Source: JAPXLN01 sp033809515 (GTDB lineage Bacteria > Bacillota > Sulfobacillia > Fermentithermobacillales > Fermentithermobacillaceae). From it: a stretch of 64,000 bases of DNA. A program made the position numbers and the translations under genes. Below the pieces are notes generated by a model that searched no databases, was not told where the DNA came from, and saw only the letters and a list, made by a program, of their open reading frames with translations. The number at the start of each line of letters is the position of its first letter. The first letter of the stretch is position 1. The stretch covers positions 1 to 64,000 of the forward strand of contig JAPXLN010000009.1 in assembly GCA_033809515.1 (NCBI GenBank). The letters run 5' to 3'. Shown here one piece after another: positions 8,061-17,081 of this stretch.

Positions 8061-8850
8061 GGGCCTTGGAGGCGCAACGCTGGTTGATACCCACGCGCAT
8101 CTGACTGACTCTGCGTTTGATGCTGACAGGGATGCCGTCTTGGGAAGAGCCCGATCTTTGGGAGTGACGTTTGTGGAGGTGGGCTTTGACGAGAATTCGT
8201 CAGCCCTGGCCGCGGAGTTTGCCCGAGAGCAGGGTCTTTGGTGCGCTGTAGGCATTCACCCGCATTACGCGATTTCCGAAGACAGCTGCGAAAGCAGGTG
8301 GAAGGTCATCGAAGACCTCATAGATTCACACAGGGACTGTATCAGAGCTGTAGGTGAGATGGGACTGGACCTGAGAAAGAGCCCTGTACCTCAGGAAGAC
8401 CAGATGCATTGTTTTGCCCTTGGGTTGGACATAGCAAGGGCTCACGAACTTCCTGTAATCATCCACCAGCGGGATGCCGGCGAGGAGGTTCTCAGGGTAC
8501 TCAGTGAAAGACATCCGGGAAGCCCGGTTATCTTTCACTGTTTTTCCGGAAATCCGGACTATGCCAGGCGGTGCCTGGACGCCGGCGGATATCTTGGTTT
8601 TGGCGGAACCCTTACGTTTCCCCGAAACGACGAGCTAAGGGAGCTCCTCAGGTTTATGCCCCTGAACAGGGTCTTGCTGGAAACCGACTGCCCGTATCTG
8701 GCACCCCAGGCTTATCGAGGGAAACGCAACGAACCTGCATACATAAGGGAAGTAGCGGGCACAATGGCAAAAGTTACCGGGAAAAGTTTTGATGAAGTTT
8801 CCTGCCTTACTTCGGAGAATGCCGCCAGGATTCTGGGGTTTTCTTCCTGA
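8041..8850 (+). CDS. tatD: TatD-family metal-dependent DNase
   Basis: TIM-barrel amidohydrolase-superfamily nuclease. Metal ligands are visible in VDTHAHLTD (near residue 16), GEMGLD (near 105), VIIHQRDA, FHCFSG and LLETDCPYL. Start at ATG 8041 is preceded by GGAAGG at a proper distance, although it overlaps metG; a start nearer the first histidine motif has no ATG. Adjacent to metG as in B. subtilis (yabD). 269 residues. Confidence 0.93.
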   Translation: MAARSRKGLGGATLVDTHAHLTDSAFDADRDAVLGRARSLGVTFVEVGFDENSSALAAEFAREQGLWCAVGIHPHYAISEDSCESRWKVIEDLIDSHRDCIRAVGEMGLDLRKSPVPQEDQMHCFALGLDIARAHELPVIIHQRDAGEEVLRVLSERHPGSPVIFHCFSGNPDYARRCLDAGGYLGFGGTLTFPRNDELRELLRFMPLNRVLLETDCPYLAPQAYRGKRNEPAYIREVAGTMAKVTGKSFDEVSCLTSENAARILGFSS

Positions 8851-8901
8851 GGAGGATACAGGCAACGCGGTGTCGAATTGGATGTTTTGGGAGGGAGCGT
8901 A

Positions 8902-9975
8902 TTGGACTCAGAGAGCCAGGCACGACAGGATCCGGGAGGCCTCGTAATCCCGGGTAAGAAGCTTGCCAATGAGTCTCCAAAGGGTATCCGGTCTTCCCGC
9001 GCCTTCTTGGCGCTACAGACTGTGCTGCTCATAGTCTCGTTAACGGCCGTGTGGTATTTTGCTGTCGGATCGGGCACTTTGAACGTAACTGTGGTTGCAC
9101 CGGATCGTGAGGTTGTTCTCAAGACCAGGTGCAAGACTGTTGAGGAGGTCCTCAAGGAAGCGGGCCTCTGTCTCTTGCCCGGGGATGTAACCGTACCTGC
9201 TGCGAGTGAGCCTCTCGCCCAGGGGATGCAAATAGCGGTTCGCCGGGCACAGCCGGTTTTTCTTACCTGCGATGGGAAGACCCAGGCGTTTATGACCTCT
9301 GCCGCCAGCGTCGCTTCAGTCTTGGACCAGGCCTGCGTTGATCTAGGACCTGATGATTTTCCGCGACCTGCCATGGAGGATGAGATCCCTTCAGACCGGC
9401 GTATTTCTGTGGTGAGGGTTGCTTACAAAGAAGAAGCTCTCGAGGAGAAGCTGCCTTACGGGCGGGAAACCCGAAACGATGCCTCAATGGAAGCAGGGCT
9501 TACCAGAGTGTACAGGAGCGGTCAGGCCGGCCTTATGAGGGTTACGTACAGCGTAAGGTACGAGGACGGTCAGGAAGTGTCCCGTCAGGAGATAGGACGG
9601 GACCAGGTAAAGGATCCCTCTCCTGAGATCGTGCTTGTAGGGGTTGTAAGAGAGGTTTCCCGTGGCGGCCAGAATATCAGGTTCAAAAGAGCCGTTGAGG
9701 TCCAATCTACTGCCTATTGCCCGTGCGCAAAATGCTGCGGAGCTTACGCCAACGGTTTGACTCACATAGGCGTTCCGGCCACAAAAGGCGTCATAGCTGT
9801 GGATCCTAAGGTCATCCCGCTTGGCACCAGGGTTTACGTTGACGGATATGGTTTTGCCGTTGCAGCGGATACAGGCGGAGCCATAAAGGGCAGCCGCATT
9901 GACGTATGCTATGACACTCATTCAGAAGCTCTTTCGTGGGGTTTGAGAAAAACCAAGGTATACATACTGGAATGA
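8902..9975 (+). CDS. yabE: Cell-wall protein with DUF348, G5 and 3D domains (YabE type)
   Basis: Secreted, membrane-anchored wall protein. One transmembrane segment (about residues 36-54) is followed by two DUF348 repeats (about 60-170), a G5 domain (about 185-265) and a C-terminal 3D domain whose aspartates (AVDPKVIPLG, AADTGGAIKG, IDVCYDTH) match the lytic transglycosylase-like fold of RpfB, YabE and YocH. TTG 8902 is chosen because GGGAGGGAG ends 4 nt before it; an upstream TTG at 8878 lacks such a site. The rnmV gene that usually follows yabE is absent. Confidence 0.88.
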   Translation: MDSESQARQDPGGLVIPGKKLANESPKGIRSSRAFLALQTVLLIVSLTAVWYFAVGSGTLNVTVVAPDREVVLKTRCKTVEEVLKEAGLCLLPGDVTVPAASEPLAQGMQIAVRRAQPVFLTCDGKTQAFMTSAASVASVLDQACVDLGPDDFPRPAMEDEIPSDRRISVVRVAYKEEALEEKLPYGRETRNDASMEAGLTRVYRSGQAGLMRVTYSVRYEDGQEVSRQEIGRDQVKDPSPEIVLVGVVREVSRGGQNIRFKRAVEVQSTAYCPCAKCCGAYANGLTHIGVPATKGVIAVDPKVIPLGTRVYVDGYGFAVAADTGGAIKGSRIDVCYDTHSEALSWGLRKTKVYILE

Positions 9976-9994
9976 TTCCTCGGGGTTACCTTCC

Positions 9995-10852
9995 ATGAAG
10001 GGCGGTTACGGGGTCATCCTCAGAAGCTACGGCATTACGCCTAAGAAGCATCTCGGTCAGCATTTTATGACCGATCCGGGGCTTCTTCGCGCCGTAGCTT
10101 CTGCTATGGTTCCCGGCTCTTCATGGGTGGCTCTGGAGATAGGCGCCGGACCGGGCGTGTTGACCCGTGAGATTGCACAGCTTGCGGGCAAAGTGTACGC
10201 AGTTGAGATAGACAGGACCTTCGAAGGCGTTCAGGCCCGGATCTGCTCTGAACTGACTAACATCACATGGATATGGGGAGATGCGCTCAAGCAGGATTTG
10301 TCAGGTCAGGACATTCAAGATGCTCACCCCGGTTTCGGCCTGGTCCTTTGCGGCAATTTGCCCTATTACATCACCTCGGAAGTCTTGTACGCTTCCTTGA
10401 TTAAGAGGCCGTGCTGGAAACGGATGGCTTTTGTGGTTCAGGAAGAGGTAGCCAGGCGTATGGCCGCCCCCGGAGGCACAAGGGACTTCAGCCGCCTGTC
10501 TCTCTGGTGCCAGTACAGGGCAAACGTCCGCATAGAAAGGCGCATTTCCAGAGGCGCATTCTTTCCGCCCCCTGACGTTCAATCGTGTTTGGTCTCCCTG
10601 GAACTGAAGAACTCATTTCCCCTTGACGAACCTACTGAAGAGTTTCTGGATACAGTCTCCAGAGCAGCTTTTTCCGCCAGAAGGAAAACTATCCTTAACG
10701 GGCTGGGAGAACTGGCAGACAAGAATGACCTTCTGGAGATCATGGAAAGGGCCGGCATAGATCCCCGGAAGCGACCTGAAGCTCTTGGTGTCGAGGAATT
10801 TGCAGCTCTGGCCGAAAGACTCCGGCCGGTTTATCTTGCCAAACAAACCTAA
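9995..10852 (+). CDS. rsmA: 16S rRNA (A1518/A1519) dimethyltransferase
   Basis: KsgA, which dimethylates two adjacent adenines in helix 45 of 16S rRNA during small-subunit assembly. Visible: KKHLGQHFMTDP near the N-terminus, the SAM motif EIGAGPGVLT, the catalytic NLPYYITSEV, and the C-terminal helical domain with FSARRKTILNGL. 285 residues, normal. The Shine-Dalgarno sequence is weak, and the gene follows yabE by 19 nt, so it is probably co-transcribed. Confidence 0.94.
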   Translation: MKGGYGVILRSYGITPKKHLGQHFMTDPGLLRAVASAMVPGSSWVALEIGAGPGVLTREIAQLAGKVYAVEIDRTFEGVQARICSELTNITWIWGDALKQDLSGQDIQDAHPGFGLVLCGNLPYYITSEVLYASLIKRPCWKRMAFVVQEEVARRMAAPGGTRDFSRLSLWCQYRANVRIERRISRGAFFPPPDVQSCLVSLELKNSFPLDEPTEEFLDTVSRAAFSARRKTILNGLGELADKNDLLEIMERAGIDPRKRPEALGVEEFAALAERLRPVYLAKQT

Positions 10853-10974
10853 TCGACTCCATATCTTTCGGTATTTTCCCTGCTAGCAGCCAACTTGCAC
10901 CCTGAGCTCGTTTGCTTTTGAGTCTCCGAAGTGTTAAGATTAGTTAGACAGAGTAGGCAAAGGGAGGAGTGTGT

Positions 10975-11445
10975 GTGAATTTCGTCAGCCCAACCAAAGG
11001 GCCATTGTCGTTTGACGCCATGTTCGACGAGATCTGCACATATATGGCCGAAGATTCTCATGCCTGCTACAAGCTTATTGTCGGAAGCGATTCCCAGAGC
11101 AAAGAGCAGGTTTGCTTTGTCACTGCGGTAGTAGTGCACCGCTTGGGCAAGGGTGGACGTTACTTTTACGCGAAAAAAAACGTCAACAAGATGCCCAGTT
11201 TAAGACAGCGGATTTTCTACGAAGCTCACTTGAGCCTCGATGTGGCTTCAAAAATAGCAGCGAAAATATCTGAAAACGGATTTTCTGATCTTAACGTAGA
11301 GATCCACCTTGATGTGGGTCGCAACGGCCAGACCAGATTTCTGATCAAAGAGCTGGTTCAGCAGATTGTCGGAAGCGGCTTTGAAGCTAAGATCAAACCT
11401 GATGCCTTTGGGGCATCTCAGGTTGCCGACAAGCACTCAAAATGA
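10975..11445 (+). CDS. YkuK-family protein with RNase H-like fold (DUF458)
   Basis: Resembles the DUF458/YkuK family, predicted to have a ribonuclease H-like fold. Acidic residues in LIVGSDSQS (first strand) and HLDVGRNGQTR (middle) are placed like RNase H active-site residues. No activity is established for the family to my knowledge. GTG 10975 is chosen because AGGGAGG ends 7 nt upstream. It occupies the place where B. subtilis has yabG, between ksgA and veg. Confidence 0.75.
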   Translation: MNFVSPTKGPLSFDAMFDEICTYMAEDSHACYKLIVGSDSQSKEQVCFVTAVVVHRLGKGGRYFYAKKNVNKMPSLRQRIFYEAHLSLDVASKIAAKISENGFSDLNVEIHLDVGRNGQTRFLIKELVQQIVGSGFEAKIKPDAFGASQVADKHSK

Positions 11446-11465
11446 TCTGAAAAGAGGGATTGCCG

Positions 11466-11720
11466 GTGGCACAGAAGGCGACGCTTGAAGCTATCCGTAC
11501 CACGCTCGACAACCGCCTTGGAAAGCGTGTCAGGGTAAGGGCCGCCCAGGGCAGGAGAAGGGTTTTCGAGAAGGAAGGCGTGCTGGAGAAAACCTACCCC
11601 AGCCTATTCCTGATTAGATTTGACGACGACGACAACGTTCGAATGTCCTGGACCTATACTGACGTCCTTACTGACATTGTCGAGCTTCACTTCGACGAAG
11701 AGATCGCAGACGACGACTGA
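11466..11720 (+). CDS. veg: Veg protein
   Basis: Small conserved Bacillota protein, which in B. subtilis stimulates biofilm gene expression. The signature DNRLGKRVRVRAAQGRRR, ETYPSLF-like KTYPSLFLIRF and SYSYADVLT-like SWTYTDVLTD identify it. The GTG at 11466 gives the start MAQKATLEAIR with GAGGGA 6 nt upstream; a TTG at 11460 abuts that site. 84 residues, with an acidic C-terminus. In B. subtilis sspF follows; here it is missing and a terminator follows. Confidence 0.92.
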   Translation: MAQKATLEAIRTTLDNRLGKRVRVRAAQGRRRVFEKEGVLEKTYPSLFLIRFDDDDNVRMSWTYTDVLTDIVELHFDEEIADDD

Positions 11721-11781
11721 CTCTTGCCCCTGTTTTCGCCGGTAGCTAAGGCGGGAACAGGGCGCATGCCAGGATCATGTT

Positions 11782-11805
11782 AGGCCGCCATTGGCGGCCT
11801 TTTTT
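11782..11805 (+). terminator. Intrinsic terminator after veg
   Basis: AGGCCGCC and GGCGGCCT pair around an ATT loop and lead into a run of six T. A second imperfect stem (about 11727-11762) lies upstream without a T-run. Confidence 0.85.
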
Positions 11806-11879
11806 CATAGTCCCTAACAAAGCGTAACCCCCCTGCACTTCGCTACATAAGGTGTTTACAGAGTGAAGGGAGGGGGACA

Positions 11880-12887
11880 GTGGAGACAATCATTAAGGCG
11901 CTCCGTGTATCGACCCCTAGACTTCTTGAACTGCCCAACGTGGTTGGCGTCGGAGGAGGATGCAAGCATGTACGGGGTCAATGTACCGGACGACCGGCCG
12001 TTACTGTGCTTGTAAGGAAGAAGGTGCCTCGCAGGGAACTCCAGTCATACGATATTGTGCCTAAGACCATCGGGGAAGTGTTTACAGACGTAATCGAAGT
12101 TGGGGATATTGTTGCTCTCGGCAGAACTGAGAAGATGAGGCCTGCACAGCCTGGAATAAGCATAGGGCACTTCAACATTACCGCAGGGACTTTCGGAGCG
12201 GTTGTCTATGATGAGAAGACAGGCGAGCCTTTGATTTTGTCTAATAACCACGTGCTCGCCAATTCCACCAACGGCAGGGACGGACGGGCCAAAATCGGCG
12301 ATGCCATTTTGCAGCCAGGCAAGTACGACAAGGGGACCTCCGATGACATGATCGCCCGTTTGTACAGGTTTGCGCCCATACATCCGGAGGTGTCTACACC
12401 TCAATGTCAGGTTGCAGCCGCCCTTGAGAGGATGCTCAATAGCGTTATCAAAAGGTTCCGGCGTAACTACCATGTGAAGCTCTACACGGTTACGTCTTCG
12501 GGGAACCTGGTGGACGCAGCCGTTGCCAGGCCTATAGGTCCTGGCTTGATAAAGCCTGAGATTCTGGATATCGGGGTGCCCAGGGGCGTGGCAGAAGCGG
12601 CAGTGGGAGACAGGGTCGTCAAGAGCGGGCGTACCAGCGGGACTAACTGGGGGACTGTGAAAGTCATCAAGACTACTGTTAAGGTTGGCATGGGTGATGT
12701 AGGCGATGCTGTGTTTACTGACCAGGTTGTTACGACTCACATGGCTGAGCCCGGAGACAGCGGGTCTTTGGTTCTTGACAAGGATTACCGGGCGGTGGGG
12801 CTTCTTTCGGCAGGGTCTGATTCGGTCTCGATTTTTGCCAGGATACAGAATGTGTGTGATGCCCTGGAAGTACGCATGGAGCCGTAA
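11880..12887 (+). CDS. Nal1-like/trypsin-fold serine protease
   Basis: A chymotrypsin-fold protease related to the bacterial Nal1-like family. The catalytic triad can be read directly: H124 in LSNNHVLA, D212 in VDAAVARP and S294 in AEPGDSGSLV. An N-terminal region (MPNVVGVG-like LPNVVGVGGG, then VTVLVRKKVP) matches the usual family opening. There is no signal peptide, so it may act in the cytoplasm. GGGAGGGGG stands before GTG 11880. It lies alone between the veg terminator and ispE; its substrate is unknown. Confidence 0.82.
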   Translation: METIIKALRVSTPRLLELPNVVGVGGGCKHVRGQCTGRPAVTVLVRKKVPRRELQSYDIVPKTIGEVFTDVIEVGDIVALGRTEKMRPAQPGISIGHFNITAGTFGAVVYDEKTGEPLILSNNHVLANSTNGRDGRAKIGDAILQPGKYDKGTSDDMIARLYRFAPIHPEVSTPQCQVAAALERMLNSVIKRFRRNYHVKLYTVTSSGNLVDAAVARPIGPGLIKPEILDIGVPRGVAEAAVGDRVVKSGRTSGTNWGTVKVIKTTVKVGMGDVGDAVFTDQVVTTHMAEPGDSGSLVLDKDYRAVGLLSAGSDSVSIFARIQNVCDALEVRMEP

Positions 12888-12932
12888 AATGCGCCGGAGG
12901 AATAAAAGGGCATTCCGGCGAAACATATTTCT

Positions 12933-13895
12933 GTGGAACGCGCGGGTAAGGTCCGGTACAAAGCTTTTGGAAAAGTAAACCTGGCCCTTGGAATCCTTGG
13001 ACAGCGAGATGACGGTTACCACGAGGTATCTATTGTGATGGCGCCTGTGGACGTCTTTGATATGGTGACGGTTCAAAGGATTCCAACGGGTCTGGAAGTT
13101 TTTTGCCCCGATTTGCCTCTGCTTCCTCAGCAGGACAACATTGCCTACAGGGCTGCTCAGGCCATATTGGACAGAACGCGCCCTGGTTTTGGCATCAGGG
13201 TTGCCCTGGAAAAGTCTATTCCGGCCGGTTCGGGTATGGGCGGAGGGAGCTCTGATGCCGCTGCCACATTGCTTGCTATCAATGACTTGCTTGACAGCTC
13301 CCGCCGCTTGAGTTTGGAGCAGATCCTTTCTATAGGTGCGGAAATAGGCGCTGATGTTCCGTTTTTGGTTGGGTGTAACCGGGTTCCATCTGCCTGGGAA
13401 GCAGGGCTGTGCACCGGGGCGGGGCAGGTCGTAACTCCGCTGCCCAGCGGCGCCTTTTGGCTGGTCCTTGTTTTCTTTGAACAGGGCGTTAGCACTGCCT
13501 GGGCCTACTCGGAATGGGACCGTCATAAGGCATCCGGAAGGCTGCCTGAGCGGTCTGCCTGGCCTGCCTTTGACCGGCGCACTATCCCTGTCAAGGAGGC
13601 TTTTGCCCGGGGTGACCCGGTTATGCTGGCAAGGTCTATGTACAACGATCTGGAATGCCCGGTCACGGCCGTGCGCCGGGATATCTGCGAAATCAAAGAG
13701 AATCTGCTGGCAGCAGGGGCTTTGGGAGCTTTGATGACGGGCAGCGGACCTACGGTCTTCGGCGTGTGTGAGTCCCGGAATCATGCAGAGAAGGTTAGGG
13801 AGGGGTTTTTGGTTTCTGCGCCATGGGTCGCAAAAAGTCGCGTGTTGGTTACAAAGATGGAGGTGAGCGCCCTTGAGGGCGACAGGTTTTATTGA
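12933..13895 (+). CDS. ispE: 4-diphosphocytidyl-2-C-methyl-D-erythritol kinase
   Basis: GHMP kinase of the MEP isoprenoid pathway. The lysine/asparagine motif AFGKVNLALGILGQRDDGYH opens the protein, and PAGSGMGGGSSDAAATL is the ATP-binding motif; GALMTGSGPTVFG lies near the C-terminus. 320 residues, slightly longer than average. The GTG start at 12933 has no clear Shine-Dalgarno sequence, so the first residues are uncertain. Overlaps the next gene by 23 nt. Confidence 0.93.
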   Translation: MERAGKVRYKAFGKVNLALGILGQRDDGYHEVSIVMAPVDVFDMVTVQRIPTGLEVFCPDLPLLPQQDNIAYRAAQAILDRTRPGFGIRVALEKSIPAGSGMGGGSSDAAATLLAINDLLDSSRRLSLEQILSIGAEIGADVPFLVGCNRVPSAWEAGLCTGAGQVVTPLPSGAFWLVLVFFEQGVSTAWAYSEWDRHKASGRLPERSAWPAFDRRTIPVKEAFARGDPVMLARSMYNDLECPVTAVRRDICEIKENLLAAGALGALMTGSGPTVFGVCESRNHAEKVREGFLVSAPWVAKSRVLVTKMEVSALEGDRFY

Positions 13896-14634
13896 CGCTG
13901 TAGTTCTGGCTGCCAGGCCTAACACAGCTAAGCTTGCTTCAGAGAGCCCGGAGGAACTGGAAGCGAACATCGAGATTGCCGGGAAGCCCATGGTACGCTA
14001 CGTTATGGAGACTCTTTTGGCCCTTCCCGAGATATCAAGGGTCTTGCTGGTAGGGCCCGAAGAAGGTCTCCGTCAGCACCTGCAGGATCATGTGTTTGCT
14101 GTAGAACCTGCCACGGATCTGTTCAGTAACGTAAAGATTGGTTTGACCCAGGCGGATACCGAGTATGTCTTGGTGTGCGCTTCTGACATTCCGCTTATTA
14201 CCCCTGAGATTATGTCACGGTTGCTGAAGGAATGCCTGGATTCGGGGGCTGATTTTTGTTACCCGGTAAGCAGCAAAGAAGATTGTGAGGGCATGTTTCC
14301 AGGAGTGGAAAGGACCTACGCCAGGCTTAAAGACGGAACGTTTACAGGCGGTAACGTGATGCTTGTAAGAAAGAACGTTGTGGAGAGGGCCTGGCCACTG
14401 GTGGAGAAGATGCTGGAGTACAGGAAGTCTCCCCTTAAGATGGCGTCTGTCCTTGGGTTCAAGCTGGTTGTAAGATTGCTTCTTGGCATGGCGGGCGTGG
14501 CCGAAATCGAGAAACACGTGGGAGATATGCTTTCCATGAAACCCAAAGCTATCATCGGAGCAAGCCCTGAGATCAGCGTGGATGTTGATAAGCCTTCGGA
14601 CCTGTCCCTTTGCCGCCGTATTCTCGGGAAGTGA
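13873..14634 (+). CDS. Nucleotidyltransferase-family (MobA/GlmU-like) protein
   Basis: A GT-A-fold NTP transferase (253 aa). The opening IDAVVLAARPNTAKL aligns with the LAAGxGxRM nucleotide-binding loop of MobA/GlmU but is degenerate, lacking the glycine pair and arginine. VLVCASDIPLITPE supplies the metal-binding aspartate, and TGGNVMLVRK a second conserved segment. TTG 13873 is preceded by GGAGGTG. It sits in the slot between ispE and glmU where purR and spoVG are found in B. subtilis. Substrate unknown; the degenerate loop may mean altered or lost activity. Confidence 0.75.
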   Translation: MRATGFIDAVVLAARPNTAKLASESPEELEANIEIAGKPMVRYVMETLLALPEISRVLLVGPEEGLRQHLQDHVFAVEPATDLFSNVKIGLTQADTEYVLVCASDIPLITPEIMSRLLKECLDSGADFCYPVSSKEDCEGMFPGVERTYARLKDGTFTGGNVMLVRKNVVERAWPLVEKMLEYRKSPLKMASVLGFKLVVRLLLGMAGVAEIEKHVGDMLSMKPKAIIGASPEISVDVDKPSDLSLCRRILGK

Positions 14635-14643
14635 CATAGGAAG

Positions 14644-14652
14644 TGGTATAAT
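14644..14652 (+). promoter_or_regulatory. Extended -10 promoter before glmU
   Basis: TGGTATAAT contains a perfect TATAAT (14647-14652) with a TGn extension, 18 nt before the GTG start of glmU. No recognisable -35 is present at 17-18 nt. The glmU-prs-ctc group may therefore be transcribed separately from ispE. Confidence 0.5.
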
Positions 14653-14670
14653 ACGCAGGGAGAGATCAGA

Positions 14671-16107
14671 GTGTCCAGCGAAAGCCGAGTATCCGTCATT
14701 ATACTGGCCGCAGGTCAGGGCACCCGCATGAAGTCTGGCCTTAGCAAGGTTCTTTTCACTATTTGCGGGCGTCCCATGCTTCACTATGTGCTTGATGCCG
14801 CCTCCGCCCTTGCGCCTCAGCTGATAGCGGTGGTAATCGGCCACCAGGGCCGTGAGGTTCAAGCCAGCGTACAGGAGCAATGGGCTGCAGACTGTCCTTC
14901 TTCGGCCGGCCGGGCAGAACTGGGGTTTGCCTGGCAGAAACAGCAAAAAGGAACCGCCCATGCCGTAATGTCTGCGAAGCCTTTATTTACTTCCGAGAAC
15001 CTTGAAGGAGATACGCTTATCCTCTATGGGGATGTGCCGCTCCTTTCAGGAGAGATTCTCAAAGGTTTCCTTGAAGAGCACAGGAGAGAAAGAGCAGACC
15101 TTTCCCTTATGACGTTCATGGCCGAAGATCCTGCTTTGTACGGGAGGATCATCAGAGATAGGTCAGGGGCTGTCGCAAGAATAGTTGAGGCCCGGGACCT
15201 TCAGGATCATGAGAGGAACGTCAAAGAGGTAAACGCAGGCATTTACCTGGTACGGTCGCATCTTCTGTTTGACCTGGCCGGTCAGGTGGACAACAATAAT
15301 GCAAAAGGTGAGTACTACCTCACGGATATTGTGGGGATGGCTGTAGAAAGAGGCCTGCGTGTCTGCACTTATGGGTGTCGCGAGGAAGCAGTGCAGGGCA
15401 TTAACGACAGGCACGCCCTTGCAACTGCCGAAGGTGCAAAACAGCGCGAGATACTTACGGAGCTTGCTTTATCAGGAGTCACCGTGAGAGACCCTAACAG
15501 CATCTACGTGGACTACGGCGTTAGGGTAGGCGAAGACAGCGTTCTGGAGCCTTCCACGTACCTCCGGGGGAAATCAGTTATTGGACCGGGGTGCATCATT
15601 GGCCCGGGAACGCTGGTTCAGGATTCGGAGATTGGCCAGGGATCTGCCGTCTCTTTTTCAGTGGTAGAACGTTCAAGGATTGGGTCGCATGTAACCGTGG
15701 GGCCGTATTCGCACATACGGCCTGACTGCGTTATTGAAGACGGAGTACTTGTGGGGAACTTCGCCGAGGTGAAGAATTCCGTGATTGGCAAGGACTCTAA
15801 AGTTCATCATCACTGTTATCTGGGTGATAGCACTATCGGAGAAGGTGTCAACATAGGGGCGGGCACGGTCACTGTGAACTACGACGGACGGCATAAGCAC
15901 CGGACAATCATGGAAGACAGAGCTTTCATCGGCTGCAACGCCAATCTCATTGCGCCGGTGAGGATAGGCAGGGGTGCATACGTTGCTGCGGGCTCAACCA
16001 TCACGTCGGATGTGCCTGAGGAATCTTTGGCCATAGCCAGGGAAAGGCAGGTCACAAAAGAAGGATGGGTCCGGAAGAAACAACAAGAATGGGATCAGGG
16101 GAGGTAA
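14671..16107 (+). CDS. glmU: Bifunctional GlmU: UDP-GlcNAc pyrophosphorylase / GlcN-1-P acetyltransferase
   Basis: Makes UDP-N-acetylglucosamine for peptidoglycan. The N-terminal uridylyltransferase has AAGQGTRMKS (near residue 12) and YGDVPLL; the C-terminal half is a left-handed beta-helix of hexapeptide repeats with GNFAEVKNS, GAGTVTVNYDG and NLIAPVRIG, ending in a lysine-rich tail. 478 residues, as usual. GGGAGAGATC lies before GTG 14671. The insert around 75-90 (PSSAGRAELGF) is a small lineage-specific loop. Confidence 0.96.
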   Translation: MSSESRVSVIILAAGQGTRMKSGLSKVLFTICGRPMLHYVLDAASALAPQLIAVVIGHQGREVQASVQEQWAADCPSSAGRAELGFAWQKQQKGTAHAVMSAKPLFTSENLEGDTLILYGDVPLLSGEILKGFLEEHRRERADLSLMTFMAEDPALYGRIIRDRSGAVARIVEARDLQDHERNVKEVNAGIYLVRSHLLFDLAGQVDNNNAKGEYYLTDIVGMAVERGLRVCTYGCREEAVQGINDRHALATAEGAKQREILTELALSGVTVRDPNSIYVDYGVRVGEDSVLEPSTYLRGKSVIGPGCIIGPGTLVQDSEIGQGSAVSFSVVERSRIGSHVTVGPYSHIRPDCVIEDGVLVGNFAEVKNSVIGKDSKVHHHCYLGDSTIGEGVNIGAGTVTVNYDGRHKHRTIMEDRAFIGCNANLIAPVRIGRGAYVAAGSTITSDVPEESLAIARERQVTKEGWVRKKQQEWDQGR

Positions 16108-16113
16108 CAGGGA

Positions 16114-17061
16114 ATGTCGCCTTATGGGAGTAAAAGTCTGAAGGTGTTTTCGGGCAACGCAAATCATGCCCTGGCCGAGGAGATTTGTGATCACATTGGA
16201 GTCAAGCTCGGGCAAATGGATGTGGGACGATTCTCCGATGGGGAGATCAAGGTCATTATTGATGAGAATGTTCGTGGGTGCGATGCCTTTGTGGTTCAGT
16301 CTACGTGCAGTCCCATCAATGACAGTCTAATGGAACTGCTTATCATAATAGATGCGTTGCGGCGGGCATCTGCAGACCGGATTACTGCCGTCATTCCATA
16401 TTACGGTTACGCACGCCAGGACAGGAAGACGCGAGGACGTGAACCCATCACCGCCAAGCTTGTAGCTAACATGCTGGTGACGGCGGGGGTAGACCGCATT
16501 CTCACCATGGACCTTCATGCAGGACAAATACAGGGGTTCTTCGATATTCCCGTTGATCATCTGACTGCAATACCCCTATTGTCTGACTACTTCAAAGAGC
16601 AGAACATGGAGGATTGCGTGGTAGTTTCGCCTGACGCCGGAAGCATTCCCAGAGCCCGCTCTATGGCAGAGCGTTTAGATTTCCCTGTGGCGTTCATCGA
16701 TAAGAGACGACCGGAACCAAACGTTGCGGAAGTCATGAATATCGTCGGCAAAGTGGCACGCAAGAAAGCTATTCTTTTGGATGACATGATCGATACCGGA
16801 GGCAGCCTGTACCAGGCGGCAAGCGCCTTGTGGAAGATGGGTGCCGTTTCGGTCCTTGCTTGTGCTACACATCCGGTGTTTTCCGGAAAGGCCAAAGAAA
16901 ATATGGAAAAGTCCAGGTTTGAACAGCTGGTTGTAACTAATACCATCCCGGTTCAGGACTCAATAAGGCCTCTTGTGAAGGTGCTGTCTGTAGCTCCCCT
17001 CCTTGGAGATGCTATAGTACGAATACATGAAGGTCGCTCCATATCTGCAATGTTTAGGTAA
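16114..17061 (+). CDS. prs: Ribose-phosphate pyrophosphokinase
   Basis: Makes PRPP from ribose-5-phosphate and ATP. Recognised by SDGEIKV, the PYYGYARQDRK segment, DLHAGQIQGFF, VVSPDAGSIPRAR and the PRPP-binding loop DDMIDTGGSL. 315 residues. GGGGAGG lies about 13 nt before the ATG, and AGGGA closer. Follows glmU by 6 nt and precedes ctc, the standard Bacillota order. Confidence 0.97.
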   Translation: MSPYGSKSLKVFSGNANHALAEEICDHIGVKLGQMDVGRFSDGEIKVIIDENVRGCDAFVVQSTCSPINDSLMELLIIIDALRRASADRITAVIPYYGYARQDRKTRGREPITAKLVANMLVTAGVDRILTMDLHAGQIQGFFDIPVDHLTAIPLLSDYFKEQNMEDCVVVSPDAGSIPRARSMAERLDFPVAFIDKRRPEPNVAEVMNIVGKVARKKAILLDDMIDTGGSLYQAASALWKMGAVSVLACATHPVFSGKAKENMEKSRFEQLVVTNTIPVQDSIRPLVKVLSVAPLLGDAIVRIHEGRSISAMFR

Positions 17062-17081
17062 ACTTGAAGGGGTGAAGTACG

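Noticed and set aside
12045..13991. 648-codon minus-strand open frame across the protease and ispE
   Set aside because: It is antisense to two well-supported genes, has no ribosome binding site or recognisable domain, and its residues (His/Arg/Pro rich) are typical of a reverse-strand shadow.
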